Part shown: piece after piece, positions 55,301-64,000 of the stretch
Numbering within the stretch: position 1 is the stretch's first letter
Layout of the letters: each line of letters opens with the position of its first letter
From: Elysia chlorotica
Taxonomy: Eukaryota; Mollusca; Gastropoda; Plakobranchidae
Length of the DNA stretch: 64,000 nucleotides
Assembly: GCA_003991915.1 (NCBI GenBank)
Contig: RQTK01000212.1
Location: 272,021-336,020, forward strand
Reading direction: 5' to 3'
Made by a program: the position numbers and the translations under genes
The notes under the pieces: generated by a model
Database searches by the model: none
Told to the model about the DNA's origin: nothing
What the model saw: the letters and a program-made list of their open reading frames with translations, nothing else

Positions 55301-55836
55301 TTAACAAAAAAATTTAAAATTAGTGTGTATTAGATCATAGAGGGTTGACTTTTTAAAAATGTGACTCTCAATGTAGCCTTGTATAAAAAAAAAAATTGCT
55401 TGTGGTTCAAAGGATAAGATTCAATCTGACAATGTTGTCTTTTTGTTCTCTTCATATATTTTTTATTTGAAAATTAAATTTTTTAAACTGGGTCTATATG
55501 AATAGTTAGTCCATACATGCCTCACCTTCTTTAGATATAACAAGTGCTTGATGGCGATGTTGAGTGTGATCGTCAGAGTATCATGCAGAGACGGGTAGTT
55601 TTTTATATGACACTACTAATCTTTTCTCTATGGCACTGGTTTTTGATTCATTAATCTTTGTCTTTGGTCATTTCCTGCAAATGATATGATGCAAGGATAT
55701 TCTTGGATTTTGTGTCCAATAATTGTGATTTACTTGAGAAATTGTTCTTTTACTTATTTCTTGCAGGCTTCATTCAAGCTTTATTCCCATGTTTGGATGT
55801 GTTCCTGAAGAACTTATTGCGGCCAAGGTGGAATGA
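46332..55836 (+). CDS. Ceramide-kinase-like lipid kinase (DAGK catalytic domain), 13 exons, 671 aa
   Basis: Thirteen exons on the plus strand join in frame; an in-frame TGA lies four codons before the chosen ATG. Residues 30-135 form an N-terminal segment, possibly PH-like. The catalytic domain starts at 143 with LFVLINPIGGNRKG, followed by YDGIICVSGDGLYQELMEG (SGDG 205-208), IPAGSSN (246-252), LETSALRVLRGE and the motif SDERRWMKKARY. The C-terminal DGE (635-637) and RLHSSFIPMFGCVPEEL match the last strands of the sphingosine/ceramide kinase fold. By memory the spacing and ETSAL, KRW..ARY and DGE-RVH-LF segments are nearest to ceramide kinase, while SGDG instead of GGDG recalls sphingosine kinase, and the CxC-type cysteine cluster of vertebrate ceramide kinase is not visible. 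Expected reaction: ATP-dependent phosphorylation of a sphingoid or ceramide lipid; substrate not decidable. About 150 acidic, repeat-rich residues (about 455-610) are inserted in the C-terminal linker. Confidence 0.85.
46717..46899 (+). CDS. Lipid kinase exon 2 (residues 10-70)
   Basis: Acceptor cttatcag; DELPEAERPHTTMEKNNERG then SASVKFSNHDMNLVVYEQG; donor AAAG|gtttgt, phase 1 at both ends. Confidence 0.85.
47632..47826 (+). CDS. Lipid kinase exon 3 (residues 71-135)
   Basis: Acceptor cttgtttag; contains DLNFQWCDVITAQNSSEKDP, MLTVHYMEKQKNKALRTKSV and ends SIQDQCRK; donor AAAG|gtttgt. Second half of the N-terminal domain; the alternating strand pattern and terminal helix suggest a PH-like fold. 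Confidence 0.88.
48668..48796 (+). CDS. Lipid kinase exon 4 (residues 136-178)
   Basis: Acceptor atcttcag; KKLFVLINPIGGNRKGVQFY then KKIAPIFALANCETTVK, the nucleotide-binding start of the DAGK domain; donor AAAA|gtgaga. Confidence 0.93.
49195..49258 (+). CDS. Lipid kinase exon 5 (residues 179-199)
   Basis: Acceptor acattacag; TSERAKHALEIGETQDFTGY plus D; donor GG|gtaagt leaving phase 2. Confidence 0.93.
49742..49809. repeat. Near-perfect 30-bp inverted repeat in lipid-kinase intron 5
   Basis: Arm tataatacttttgaatctaa, gattttgatta is matched by its reverse complement with one extra T; the loop is about 6 nt. Confidence 0.92.
49991..50136 (+). CDS. Lipid kinase exon 6 (residues 200-248)
   Basis: Acceptor cactccag; GIICVSGDGLYQELMEGYLK, the catalytic glycine-rich SGDG loop, and ends PSIPFCLIPA; donor GCAG|gtttgc. 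Confidence 0.95.
50389..50466 (+). CDS. Lipid kinase exon 7 (residues 249-274)
   Basis: Acceptor tccctcag; GSSNGTVRITNDGVVDLETS then ALRVLR; donor CGGG|gtaagt. Confidence 0.92.
50690..50948 (-). mobile_element. SINE copy 8, best-preserved tRNA-derived element
   Basis: Read on the minus strand: tRNA-like head with A box (GTGGCCCAGGGGTAGAAC) and B box (AGTTCGAATCC), a central domain (CCTGTCTCGTGTGTGGCAGC, ACATAAAATTGTCAGAC) and a tail GATGTTGGACGTTAAAACCC. About 260 bp, in lipid-kinase intron 7. Use as the reference copy. Confidence 0.9.
51085..51231 (+). CDS. Lipid kinase exon 8 (residues 275-323)
   Basis: Acceptor attttcag; GEIHPLNIVTVHEPGKLVGV, then LAFGIGLITDLLKHSDERRW and KKARYV; donor GTCT|gtatgt. 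Confidence 0.92.
52110..52194 (+). CDS. Lipid kinase exon 9 (residues 324-351)
   Basis: Acceptor cttttttag; YSIAAVLLKKRRMYEAQVEY then ILDEDEGK; donor AAAAG|gtacca leaving phase 2. Confidence 0.9.
52391..52431 (+). CDS. Lipid kinase exon 10 (residues 352-365)
   Basis: Acceptor tcctccccag; SPLSAEDGTEQPTK; donor AAAG|gtgaat. A short linker exon, supported by phase on both sides and a clean pyrimidine tract. Confidence 0.8.
52938..53128 (+). CDS. Lipid kinase exon 11 (residues 366-429)
   Basis: Acceptor caccctcag; EWTEFNPEGKRYACTAFLVS, then GVLVLDTGCSNFGFFKYART. The donor GCT|gtttgt is weak but is the only nearby one that keeps phase 0 with exon 12. Confidence 0.85.
53842..53895 (+). repeat. 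38-bp tandem unit, copy set B
   Basis: accattgtggtctcccaaga, ctggagtctagaaggacc, then a second partial unit; lipid-kinase intron 11. Confidence 0.8.
54008..54666 (+). CDS. Lipid kinase exon 12 (residues 430-648), acidic repeat exon
   Basis: Acceptor atattccag; GDIANLNIKDKALGLRVKIL, then a long Glu/Asp/Lys-rich segment with seven QKD-centred repeats, a basic RNKKVEALARATARD and YIYLDGEIRRIDGLQFEC; donor TGCAG|gtagat leaving phase 2. Reading straight on would stop two codons later, so splicing is needed for the conserved C-terminus. Confidence 0.9.
54266..54490 (+). repeat. In-frame coding minisatellite, QKDE repeats
   Basis: Seven copies of a unit centred on cagaaagatgaaggtaaa, 24-42 nt apart, encode EQKDENRE, KQKDEGKA, VQKDEGKG and similar. 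The last two complete units (GDVQKDEGK) are nearly identical, so the array is probably still changing in length. It lies in the lipid-kinase C-terminal linker. Confidence 0.9.
54777..54840 (+). CDS. Candidate alternative last exon of the lipid kinase
   Basis: Acceptor gatttcag at 54776, then GTACATGATT; in phase 2 it encodes RYMILSEKYIKMFNCRDG and ends AYSG with a TGA at 54841-54843 (the first base of TGA follows GGT). LSEKYIKMFNC aligns position by position with LHSSFIPMFGC of exon 13 (L, aromatic, I, MF, C). It may be an alternative or a decayed duplicate exon. Confidence 0.35.
54778..54935 (+). repeat. 79-bp tandem duplication
   Basis: Two nearly identical 79-bp copies (54778-54856 and 54857-54935) in lipid-kinase intron 12. 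The first copy is preceded by an AG acceptor and overlaps the candidate alternative exon; the second copy has no acceptor. Confidence 0.92.
55535..55598 (+). CDS. Second candidate alternative last exon of the lipid kinase
   Basis: Acceptor ccttctttag, then in phase 2 RYNKCLMAMLSVIVRVSCRD, G, TAG. It shares RY at the start and CRDG at the end with the candidate at 54777. Weak evidence. Confidence 0.2.
55767..55836 (+). CDS. Lipid kinase exon 13 (residues 649-671 and stop)
   Basis: Acceptor tttcttgcag; RLHSSFIPMFGCVPEELIAA then KVE and TGA. The R-[VL]-H...[LF]F..PEE pattern matches the end of ceramide-kinase-type proteins, so this is taken as the normal last exon. Confidence 0.85.
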
Positions 55837-56635
55837 ATTGTATTCAGTGATTTGGACAGTTAAAAACAAAAATGTTTATGTACATAATTTTTTTTATGGT
55901 GTGTTTTTTTTAATACATTTTTATATCATTTTAATTTTTAAGTAAGAAAATATAAACACATTATATGATGATAATTACTATGTGGAAGCAGTTGTCAATT
56001 ATACATTGATTAAGGCATGGATTATTTAATTTCTTTACAGAAAATTGATGTAACATGTGCATAAAAACTGATAAAGAACCTCATTAGAAAACACAAAGAT
56101 TTAAATTCTTTCTTTGACTACAATCTGCCCACAAATTCCTTTTCATTTCCTCGGACTAAAAAGTAGACCATAGGGAATTGGCATAGGAAAGGAACAAATA
56201 GTTGAACAAATATGTGATTTTTCGATCTAATACTAGTGCCAACATATTTTGCAATGACTGTTTTATAAAAAAGAATCTGGTAACATATAAAATATGACTT
56301 AATTCTTACCTTATGTCAAGTTTTGTACCCTGTTTATTATGCCAGGTGCTCTTTGTGGGCATCCAAAAAGGATATTTGAGTATTATGTATACAATTTCAT
56401 TGGTCTTACTCCACTATGTTACGCAAGATATTCTTTTTTTTAATTCCAACCATACAAGATCTGATGATCTAAAACTGAAGAAATATTATTTTGCTTCAAT
56501 GTAAGTTTTTAAATGTCAAAGATTTACCATGTGTAATATATATATATATGTTGTGTTCGTCTTTAAAAAAAAATTTTTTAAAGTAAAAACAAAGAGAATA
56601 TAATATTTTCAGTTGAATCCAACAAGAGGGGAGTT

Positions 56636-56850
56636 GTTGAGTTGGTTTAACTTCCTACATCAGCTCTATGTAGACTATAATGTGGACCAGCACCAAGACT
56701 GACGTCTGACAATTTTATGTGCTGCCACAAACAAGACAGGGTGGGAATACCACCGTCAGTCCGTCACATTAAACAATGTTTAAACAGTAGGGAGCAAAAT
56801 CACCAGGGCTCGAAACCCAAAACATATGCGCCGGAAGCCGACGAGAGACA
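56636..56850 (-). mobile_element. SINE copy 9
   Basis: Same tail, core and part of the head (gccggaagccgacgagagac) as copy 8; lies between the kinase and MED26 genes. Confidence 0.85.
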
Positions 56851-56864
56851 GTTTTTACTGGTGT

Positions 56865-56870
56865 TTTATT
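56865..56870 (-). terminator. Candidate MED26 poly(A) signal
   Basis: AATAAA on the minus strand, giving a 3' UTR of about 0.4 kb. It lies just outside the head of a SINE copy. Motif evidence only. Confidence 0.3.
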
Positions 56871-57262
56871 TTTAATCAAATATGAATGATCCTTATTTAT
56901 GATTTAAAATTTAGTTCTCCACTAAATAATTTATATAACCTAGGACACACTAGTAAACCTGTTAGCAAAGCAAGGCAGCAACATGTGTCTCTTCATTGTT
57001 ATGTACAAGTTGCTTGTAACTTAAAAAGTCTGTCCATTGACAAAAATGGGAAGATAATGGAAGCTGACAGAGCCAGAACTAAATTAGAAGGCATTGTTCC
57101 TTATTCTCAATAACATATCTTTCACTGTAAAACAAGTTTTTTTTTCTTAAAAACTTTACAGACAAAAGAGTAACTACTTAGGGCCGACAAACTAAAAAGC
57201 TTTTCATAATTAACTTCAGTTTCTTTCATATTACAAAACCACACCAAAGCATTCATATCCTT

Positions 57263-59053
57263 TCAATCATTAGGGAGAACATATGGCAAAATGTGTAATG
57301 GTTCATCATAGACAGAATCTGTAGTTAGCATTTCATGCCATTGCTTGAAAACCCCCTCCTTGTCATAGGTCCCATTGACGCTCGGCAGTGAGGAGTGGTG
57401 CAGTTCTGCCACTCTTTCTGTTGTTGCAGGTTTCGGCTCTGGAGCAGCGTAGTCATGGAGAGTCCAGTCAATGCTCTCAGGGTCAATGGGAGGAAGACAT
57501 GCCAGAAGTTGCCGTTCAGACATATTCTCAACAGACCCAATACCACCATCACGTAATAGACCCGCTGGCCCCTCTAGTATATCTCTAGCATCGGGCGGAC
57601 TAGCTGATGGCCCTGAGTCTGGCTTGTCCTGTCGGCTGGGGTATGATGGAAAGCCTGTATCATACCCAGGTTGGACAAACGAATTGCCACAGTCTCCTAG
57701 CCGGATTGGGTGGTGAGTTTCGTCCAGAGACTCTTGACGGTTATGTTCGAAGGCATCCTCTCCAGGGGTAGGAGTCACAGAAGTCTGCAGGAAACGCTTA
57801 ATATATTCACTCTTGGCCTGAGCTAGTTTACGAGTGTCTGATGCTGCATCTGATCCTGGCAGTTCAAGCTGCTCACTGGCATTAGCATTTTTTTTCTTCC
57901 TACCTCGCTTCTTACCGCCCCGATCGTTGCCTGCTGGGGCTGCTGCAGCCCTCAGAGCATCTGCCTCTTTCTGCTGCAAATTAGTCCGAATTTGAGCAAT
58001 AACATTCATATCCACGGATGTAGCAGCTTTTTTCTGCATGTCTTCAATCAGTTGCTCGGTGGTCTTTACTTTGCCTGCCTTGCTTGAGGCTCGAGAGTCT
58101 ACAGAATCTTGCCGAAGCGAGGGAGGTTGTAACCTTTGGCTGAGAAGGCTGTCAGCCTGATCATAGGAATTGCTGCCCTTGGCAGCTGAAAATAAGGTTG
58201 ACGAGACAACAGCAGTAGAATCAGAGGGGTGGCCATCACCAGCACCCACTGGCTTGGATGCATGCCCTTGCTTTCTGATAACCGAACCATTTATCACATT
58301 GTTTTTATGGGAAGCTGAAAGACTTTGAGAAGGTGAAACAAGACGTGATTGTTTAGAAGGTGGTAATTCTGAAGATAATGAATCGTTTGGTTCTTCCAAA
58401 ACACTAGAACGTGTCCGTTTACGATTTGCAACATTTGTTTTTGATACATCTCTCAAATCAGACACTCTGTTTTCTGACTTTGAAGTAACACCTGTGGAAT
58501 GATCAACTGGTTTTGTATCAAATCTAAAGTTCCGCTTGCTGGTGCCAGGCAGACAGTTTTTTGATCCCTTTGCTTCTTGATTCTCTCTGTCACCGAGCAA
58601 GCGGTCCTGACTAGACTCACTCAAATTTGAGGGAGAGGAAGCTGCCCAGCTCATGTTGGAATCCTCGGTCGGGGGCTGACCCCTCAAGGCAGGAGAGGCA
58701 ACCTTCCCCGAGTGCTTCAACTTCCCTGTCTTGGGTGTGGCTCTGGCATGGCTGAGCTTGGCTGCTGCCGAGGTTGCTGGGCTTAGGGTGCCAGCCAAGC
58801 GAGATGCCTGTAACTGTTTGGCCTGCAGGAGAGCCGGGGACTGGAGACATGCCTTTGGGGTCAGGTTGCGGACAGGGGCTGGTGACAATCCAGGGCTGAC
58901 TCGGGCATGAGGGTGTTGACCATTTACTCGCGGGGAGCCTGGATCCTCTATCAATTTTTGCCATGATTTTACTAAGTTCTTAGCCCTCTTGGCTATAGCC
59001 GGATTTTTACTGTTTTTGCGCACAAGGTTGATATCTCTTCCAAGTCTGGTTTG
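57263..59053 (-). CDS. MED26: MED26 exon 3 (residues 47-642 and stop)
   Basis: Acceptor taatttag; opens QTRLGRDINLVRKNSKNPAI and runs 596 codons without interruption to TGA at 57265-57263. Large single C-terminal exon. Confidence 0.96.
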   Translation of the reverse strand, partial: QTRLGRDINLVRKNSKNPAIAKRAKNLVKSWQKLIEDPGSPRVNGQHPHARVSPGLSPAPVRNLTPKACLQSPALLQAKQLQASRLAGTLSPATSAAAKLSHARATPKTGKLKHSGKVASPALRGQPPTEDSNMSWAASSPSNLSESSQDRLLGDRENQEAKGSKNCLPGTSKRNFRFDTKPVDHSTGVTSKSENRVSDLRDVSKTNVANRKRTRSSVLEEPNDSLSSELPPSKQSRLVSPSQSLSASHKNNVINGSVIRKQGHASKPVGAGDGHPSDSTAVVSSTLFSAAKGSNSYDQADSLLSQRLQPPSLRQDSVDSRASSKAGKVKTTEQLIEDMQKKAATSVDMNVIAQIRTNLQQKEADALRAAAAPAGNDRGGKKRGRKKKNANASEQLELPGSDAASDTRKLAQAKSEYIKRFLQTSVTPTPGEDAFEHNRQESLDETHHPIRLGDCGNSFVQPGYDTGFPSYPSRQDKPDSGPSASPPDARDILEGPAGLLRDGGIGSVENMSERQLLACLPPIDPESIDWTLHDYAAPEPKPATTERVAELHHSSLPSVNGTYDKEGVFKQWHEMLTTDSVYDEPLHILPYVLPND

Positions 59054-62000
59054 CTAAATTAAATAAATGTACAAAATAATACAAAACTGAATTAGAGTTA
59101 AATATCTAATATTGTTCTAACACCACTTACTCTGCAAATTTCTAAGGGTCAAAAAAAAAAAAAAAAAAACTGTCGTTTTCTGGTAGGATAAATCTCTTTT
59201 GCTTTCACACACTAATAAATAAAGCTAAAAGTTTATGAAGTACACATACAAATGGCACAGGTTGGTGAGTGAGGAAGAGAGAGAGAGAGATTATTAACCC
59301 AAGAGGCACCATAACATAAAAAAGGTTCTACAGTAGAACTTGAATACAACTAACTTGGACCCAAAGAACACCCTTACATTTATCAAACATAAAAATCCCT
59401 GATTTTTCTTCCTTGTCTTCATTCAGCTACATTCGATCCAACAAACCAATCACACACCCACCCCCGGATCCAATGAATCTGGCTAAGAGAGTTGCATACC
59501 TGATACCAGACATTCACAAACAAGTTAAAAAAAACAATGACCTGCCAACTCATCGCTTAAGCACTTCTCCCGTAAGCGAGGACTGACAATCAAGATTGTA
59601 GTCTAGTTACAGTAAAAGACAACAAAAAAAAAAAACAGAAAAAAAAAAGGAATTGCAAACAGTAAGGTGGAAGGAACGGAATAGCAGTGGACGATCGACC
59701 GCCAAGCATGACCAAAGAGAAAAAGTGTAGAAAAGCAGAGTTAAAGGGAAAGTCTGTCTTCCACGAACCTTGCATCCAACGAACTATAAAAAATAAAAAG
59801 CTAGTTTGAGACTGATGTGTACTGTAGTAATCTGAACCGACTGCAAAAATAGGATTCCTGAGTAAAACCTATAAGGACGAAGTTAAATCCAGAGAGAGAG
59901 AGAGAGAGAGAGAAGGAAGAGTTCCTATTTAAAAAAAAAACAGACTGAGAACAATCAAGTCAACAATTTAAACAGCATCTAACCTGAAAAGGATCTCAAC
60001 ATATAATAAAGTGGGCCATACAGTCAATGAGAGGTATAGCTGAGCCTCATGGCTAAAATCGAGATTGCTTTGCTCTTTCTCTGCCTTACTAATAAAAGCT
60101 CTTTCAAACTATTTAGGTATAAAATAAAAACATCAATAACTGTAGCAGAGTAATCTACTTATTAAAAAGGCGTCTTTTATAAAAACAGTGGTGTTTGCTG
60201 TTTTAAAAAAAAAAACTTACCAAGAAGTATTACAAATGACAAATATATAATTTATATATCCAGTTAATTATATCTACAAAAAACATAAGACCAACCTCCA
60301 AAATCTCTTTGGTGATGACACTAGCCTCCAGAAGTCCAATGACCTCTTCCACCGCTTTCTCATCGATGACCTGTTGTGAAAAAAAAATTTTTTTAAATGC
60401 AAATACTTTCTTCTTCGATCTATGGGTAGAAAGAATGTGCCATCCTTTCTTCGGCATAAATGTCCGTAATAGGTAACAATATAGCACAACAGAGAACAGC
60501 TGGTGAATATTTAGATGGGGTTCATAATGACGATTATTATCTGCAATACAAAGCAGAATCCAAAAAAGAGAGGTATCAATTAAGAACCAAAGTCCCAACA
60601 ACAACCAATTGAGATACTAACTTTATAGCGAAAAATTTATTACAGCAACAATAGACCTGCAAAACCATCCACTGAACCCACATATATCGGTAATGTACCA
60701 TAATATGTTTACTGAGTTAAAGCATAAAAGAGACACCTGCACTTTGCCATTTCTCAAGCGACTTTTTAATAATTTTTAAACATAAGACATTACATCTAAT
60801 TCATTATCATTATAATGATTCCCTAGTAAATAATAGAACTCAACTGTTTCTAATGTCTCATATCACACAATCCAATATCTAGACTGGATTAGAGTAGAGC
60901 TAGACCTAGAGAAAGATTTCAAGGAGACGAACCCTGTGGACAGCTTTCAAAAAATTATCTATAATAAGGGTGAAGTGTTCAGATATAGATCTAATTATAT
61001 ACGGCTAAGACAGATTTTACAATATAAATGATCTAAATTTCTAGGTCTAAAAATATAGGCCTACATCTCAATGAGTTTTTAAGACAAAAATATTGTAGAG
61101 GGCTTTTAAATGGGTAGTGTAGCAAACAATGATGCTGTTCCTTGCTCTTATAAATAATTTCCTTTCTAAAATTCCCATAAATGTGTGGGCTTATGTTAAG
61201 TCCTTCCCAGTAGGCCTATTGAATGATTAAGGGTTGTCATAAAAGTCAAGAACAGAATCTCAAGCCTAGATCATCTTTCCAACTGATCATGGTAGACATA
61301 CAATTTTATATTAAACTTCTATGCATATATAGACTAGAGAAATCTAGGTATAGAGTGGACTTCTAAAGGTAACATGACCCTCCCTCCTCCATTTCAAAAT
61401 ATAGAATTTAGATCTAGACAATTTAAGGAAAAAAATCTATAAAATAACTTGAGGAGGTAAAAAGTATAGGTTGGTTTTAAGAAATTTTAGACATACACCA
61501 TCACCATCCTTAGATTTTAGAAGTAGAATCTAGAACTGTGCACAGCCTACAGGCAAGTGATCTAATGTGCAACCTTTACAATCCATCCAAGATCAAATTC
61601 TATTTTAGTAACTATTTGGGGAAAGTGGCCCATCCCCATAGATTATATATCTCTAGGTTTTAGATGTAACTTAATACTAATAATAGTGGCATAGATTCTA
61701 TTTTACAAAATAGCGGGTGTATAGGATCTTGACGGGTCTGAAGACAAGAATCCCTCTTTCTCCATCCCATGTGACATTCAGGATTCAACTTAAATCCAGA
61801 TCCTTTAAGAATCTAATAATTAGTATGTAATGCAATAATTCAAAAATATTCTAGCCCTGGATGGGTCTTTTATTTTTTAAGATAAGAAGCTGAGTTCAAA
61901 AATGCTATTTAATGTACACGCAAAGTCAAAACCACTGTCAGTCCTTTTCTCATTTACTTGATAAAGTCCCTCAAGATCTCTAGATCTAGATCTAGCCATT

Positions 62001-62142
62001 GCTCTGCAAAGAGAAACTGCTACTGGGTTCAACTTAGTTATTTTAATTTATTTCAACCCCAATCTAATTCAAAACTTACATTTTTATCTTCGTCAAGAGC
62101 ATTGATCAGCTTATCTTTGATTTGAGCAGGAGTAGGGGGCAT
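57263..62142 (-). CDS. MED26: Mediator complex subunit 26 (MED26), 3 exons, 642 aa
   Basis: Exons 62080-62142, 60296-60370 and 57263-59053 on the minus strand. Residues 1-85 form the TFIIS N-terminal (LW) helical domain: PTPAQIKDKLINALDEDKN, VITKEILEQTRLGRDINLVR, AKRAKNLVKSWQKLIEDP, following the human MED26 pattern (ITKEALEETRLG, AKRAKKLLRSWQKLIE). A long Ser/Pro-rich linker follows, with a basic patch GGKKRGRKKK (nuclear signal) and a conserved block KTTEQLIEDMQKKAATSVDM. The C-terminus LPPIDPESIDWTLHDY ... LHILPYVLPND is the MED26 C-terminal signature that docks to Mediator core. Role in the family: nuclear coactivator whose N-terminal domain recruits elongation factors (ELL/EAF, super elongation complex) and TFIID to RNA polymerase II promoters. 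Human MED26 is 600 aa. Family identity is certain. Confidence 0.96.
59054..60295 (-). other. MED26 intron 2
   Basis: AT-rich, 1.2 kb, with short GA runs at 59275 and 59892 and A homopolymers. Nothing else seen. Confidence 0.6.
60296..60370 (-). CDS. MED26: MED26 exon 2 (residues 22-46)
   Basis: Acceptor tcacaacag, donor GAG|gttggt; VIDEKAVEEVIGLLEASVIT then KEILE, phase 0. Confidence 0.95.
60371..62079 (-). other. MED26 intron 1
   Basis: AT-rich, 1.7 kb, with several copies of an AGATCTAGATC-like motif (for example near 61415 and 61980). No coding signal. Confidence 0.6.
62080..62142 (-). CDS. MED26: MED26 exon 1 (residues 1-21)
   Basis: ATG at 62142, MPPTPAQIKDKLINALDEDK plus N, donor AAT|gtaagt, phase 0. 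Start chosen by homology; the same frame stays open upstream to another ATG at 62292. Confidence 0.9.

Positions 62143-64000
<1,858 letters not shown>

Larger units (their letters stand above)
55837..57262. other. Spacer between convergent lipid-kinase and MED26 genes
   Basis: 3' UTRs and spacer. Holds a SINE copy (56636-56850), and a minus-strand AATAAA at 56870-56865 that could end MED26. I found no clear poly(A) signal for the kinase. No supported gene. Confidence 0.5.

Noticed and set aside
56886-57113. 75-codon plus-strand open frame (LGHTSKPVSKARQQ...)
   Set aside because: An AG precedes it, but no recognised homology, no partner exon in phase, and it lies opposite the probable MED26 3' UTR.
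57388-57716. Plus-strand frames opposite MED26 exon 3
   Set aside because: Antisense shadows of a certain coding exon.

Overview
The window is a piece of an animal nuclear genome: intron-rich, AT-rich, with GT-AG introns of 0.2-4 kb, dense microsatellites (CT, GTT, TAC, AAT), tRNA-derived SINEs and a CR1-like LINE fragment. Gene content (a cytosolic FABP, an EPS15 family endocytic scaffold, a ceramide-kinase-like lipid kinase and Mediator subunit MED26) is metazoan. A lophotrochozoan, most likely a gastropod mollusc, is my inference from general familiarity with such genomes and is not proven here. No bacterial, viral, CRISPR, rRNA or functional tRNA genes were seen. Layout, left to right. 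1-6.5 kb: repeat-rich upstream sequence with a short GC-rich coding-like fragment near the left edge, a 30-bp minisatellite, and a TATA-like box plus possible noncoding exon that could belong to the next gene. 6.55-12.33 kb, plus strand: a five-exon FABP gene (139 aa). 12.3-18.9 kb: no coding sequence; converging 3' ends. 18.95-43.22 kb, minus strand: a 21-exon EPS15/EPS15L1 orthologue (861 aa: three EH domains, coiled coil, 14 DPF motifs, proline-rich segment). 43.2-46.3 kb: the space between two divergently transcribed genes. 46.33-55.84 kb, plus strand: a 13-exon lipid kinase (671 aa) with a diacylglycerol-kinase-type catalytic domain, closest by eye to ceramide kinase, with a large acidic Gln-Lys-Asp-Glu repeat in its C-terminal linker. 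57.26-62.14 kb, minus strand: three-exon MED26 (642 aa). 62.1-64 kb: no gene; a long TAC repeat. The exon structures were assembled by hand from reading frame, splice sites and phase, and each exon length agrees with its phase. The four genes are not an operon and have no obvious joint pathway. EPS15 (clathrin endocytosis), the lipid kinase and FABP (lipid handling) all relate loosely to membranes, which is probably chance linkage. The observations most worth checking are: two unused candidate last exons for the lipid kinase, one of which resembles the proper last exon and lies in a 79-bp tandem duplication; decayed tandem copies of a DPF-coding exon boundary inside an EPS15 intron; a 29-nt candidate microexon in EPS15 paired with a frame-compensating alternative acceptor; and a SINE family whose nine visible copies all lie on the same strand.
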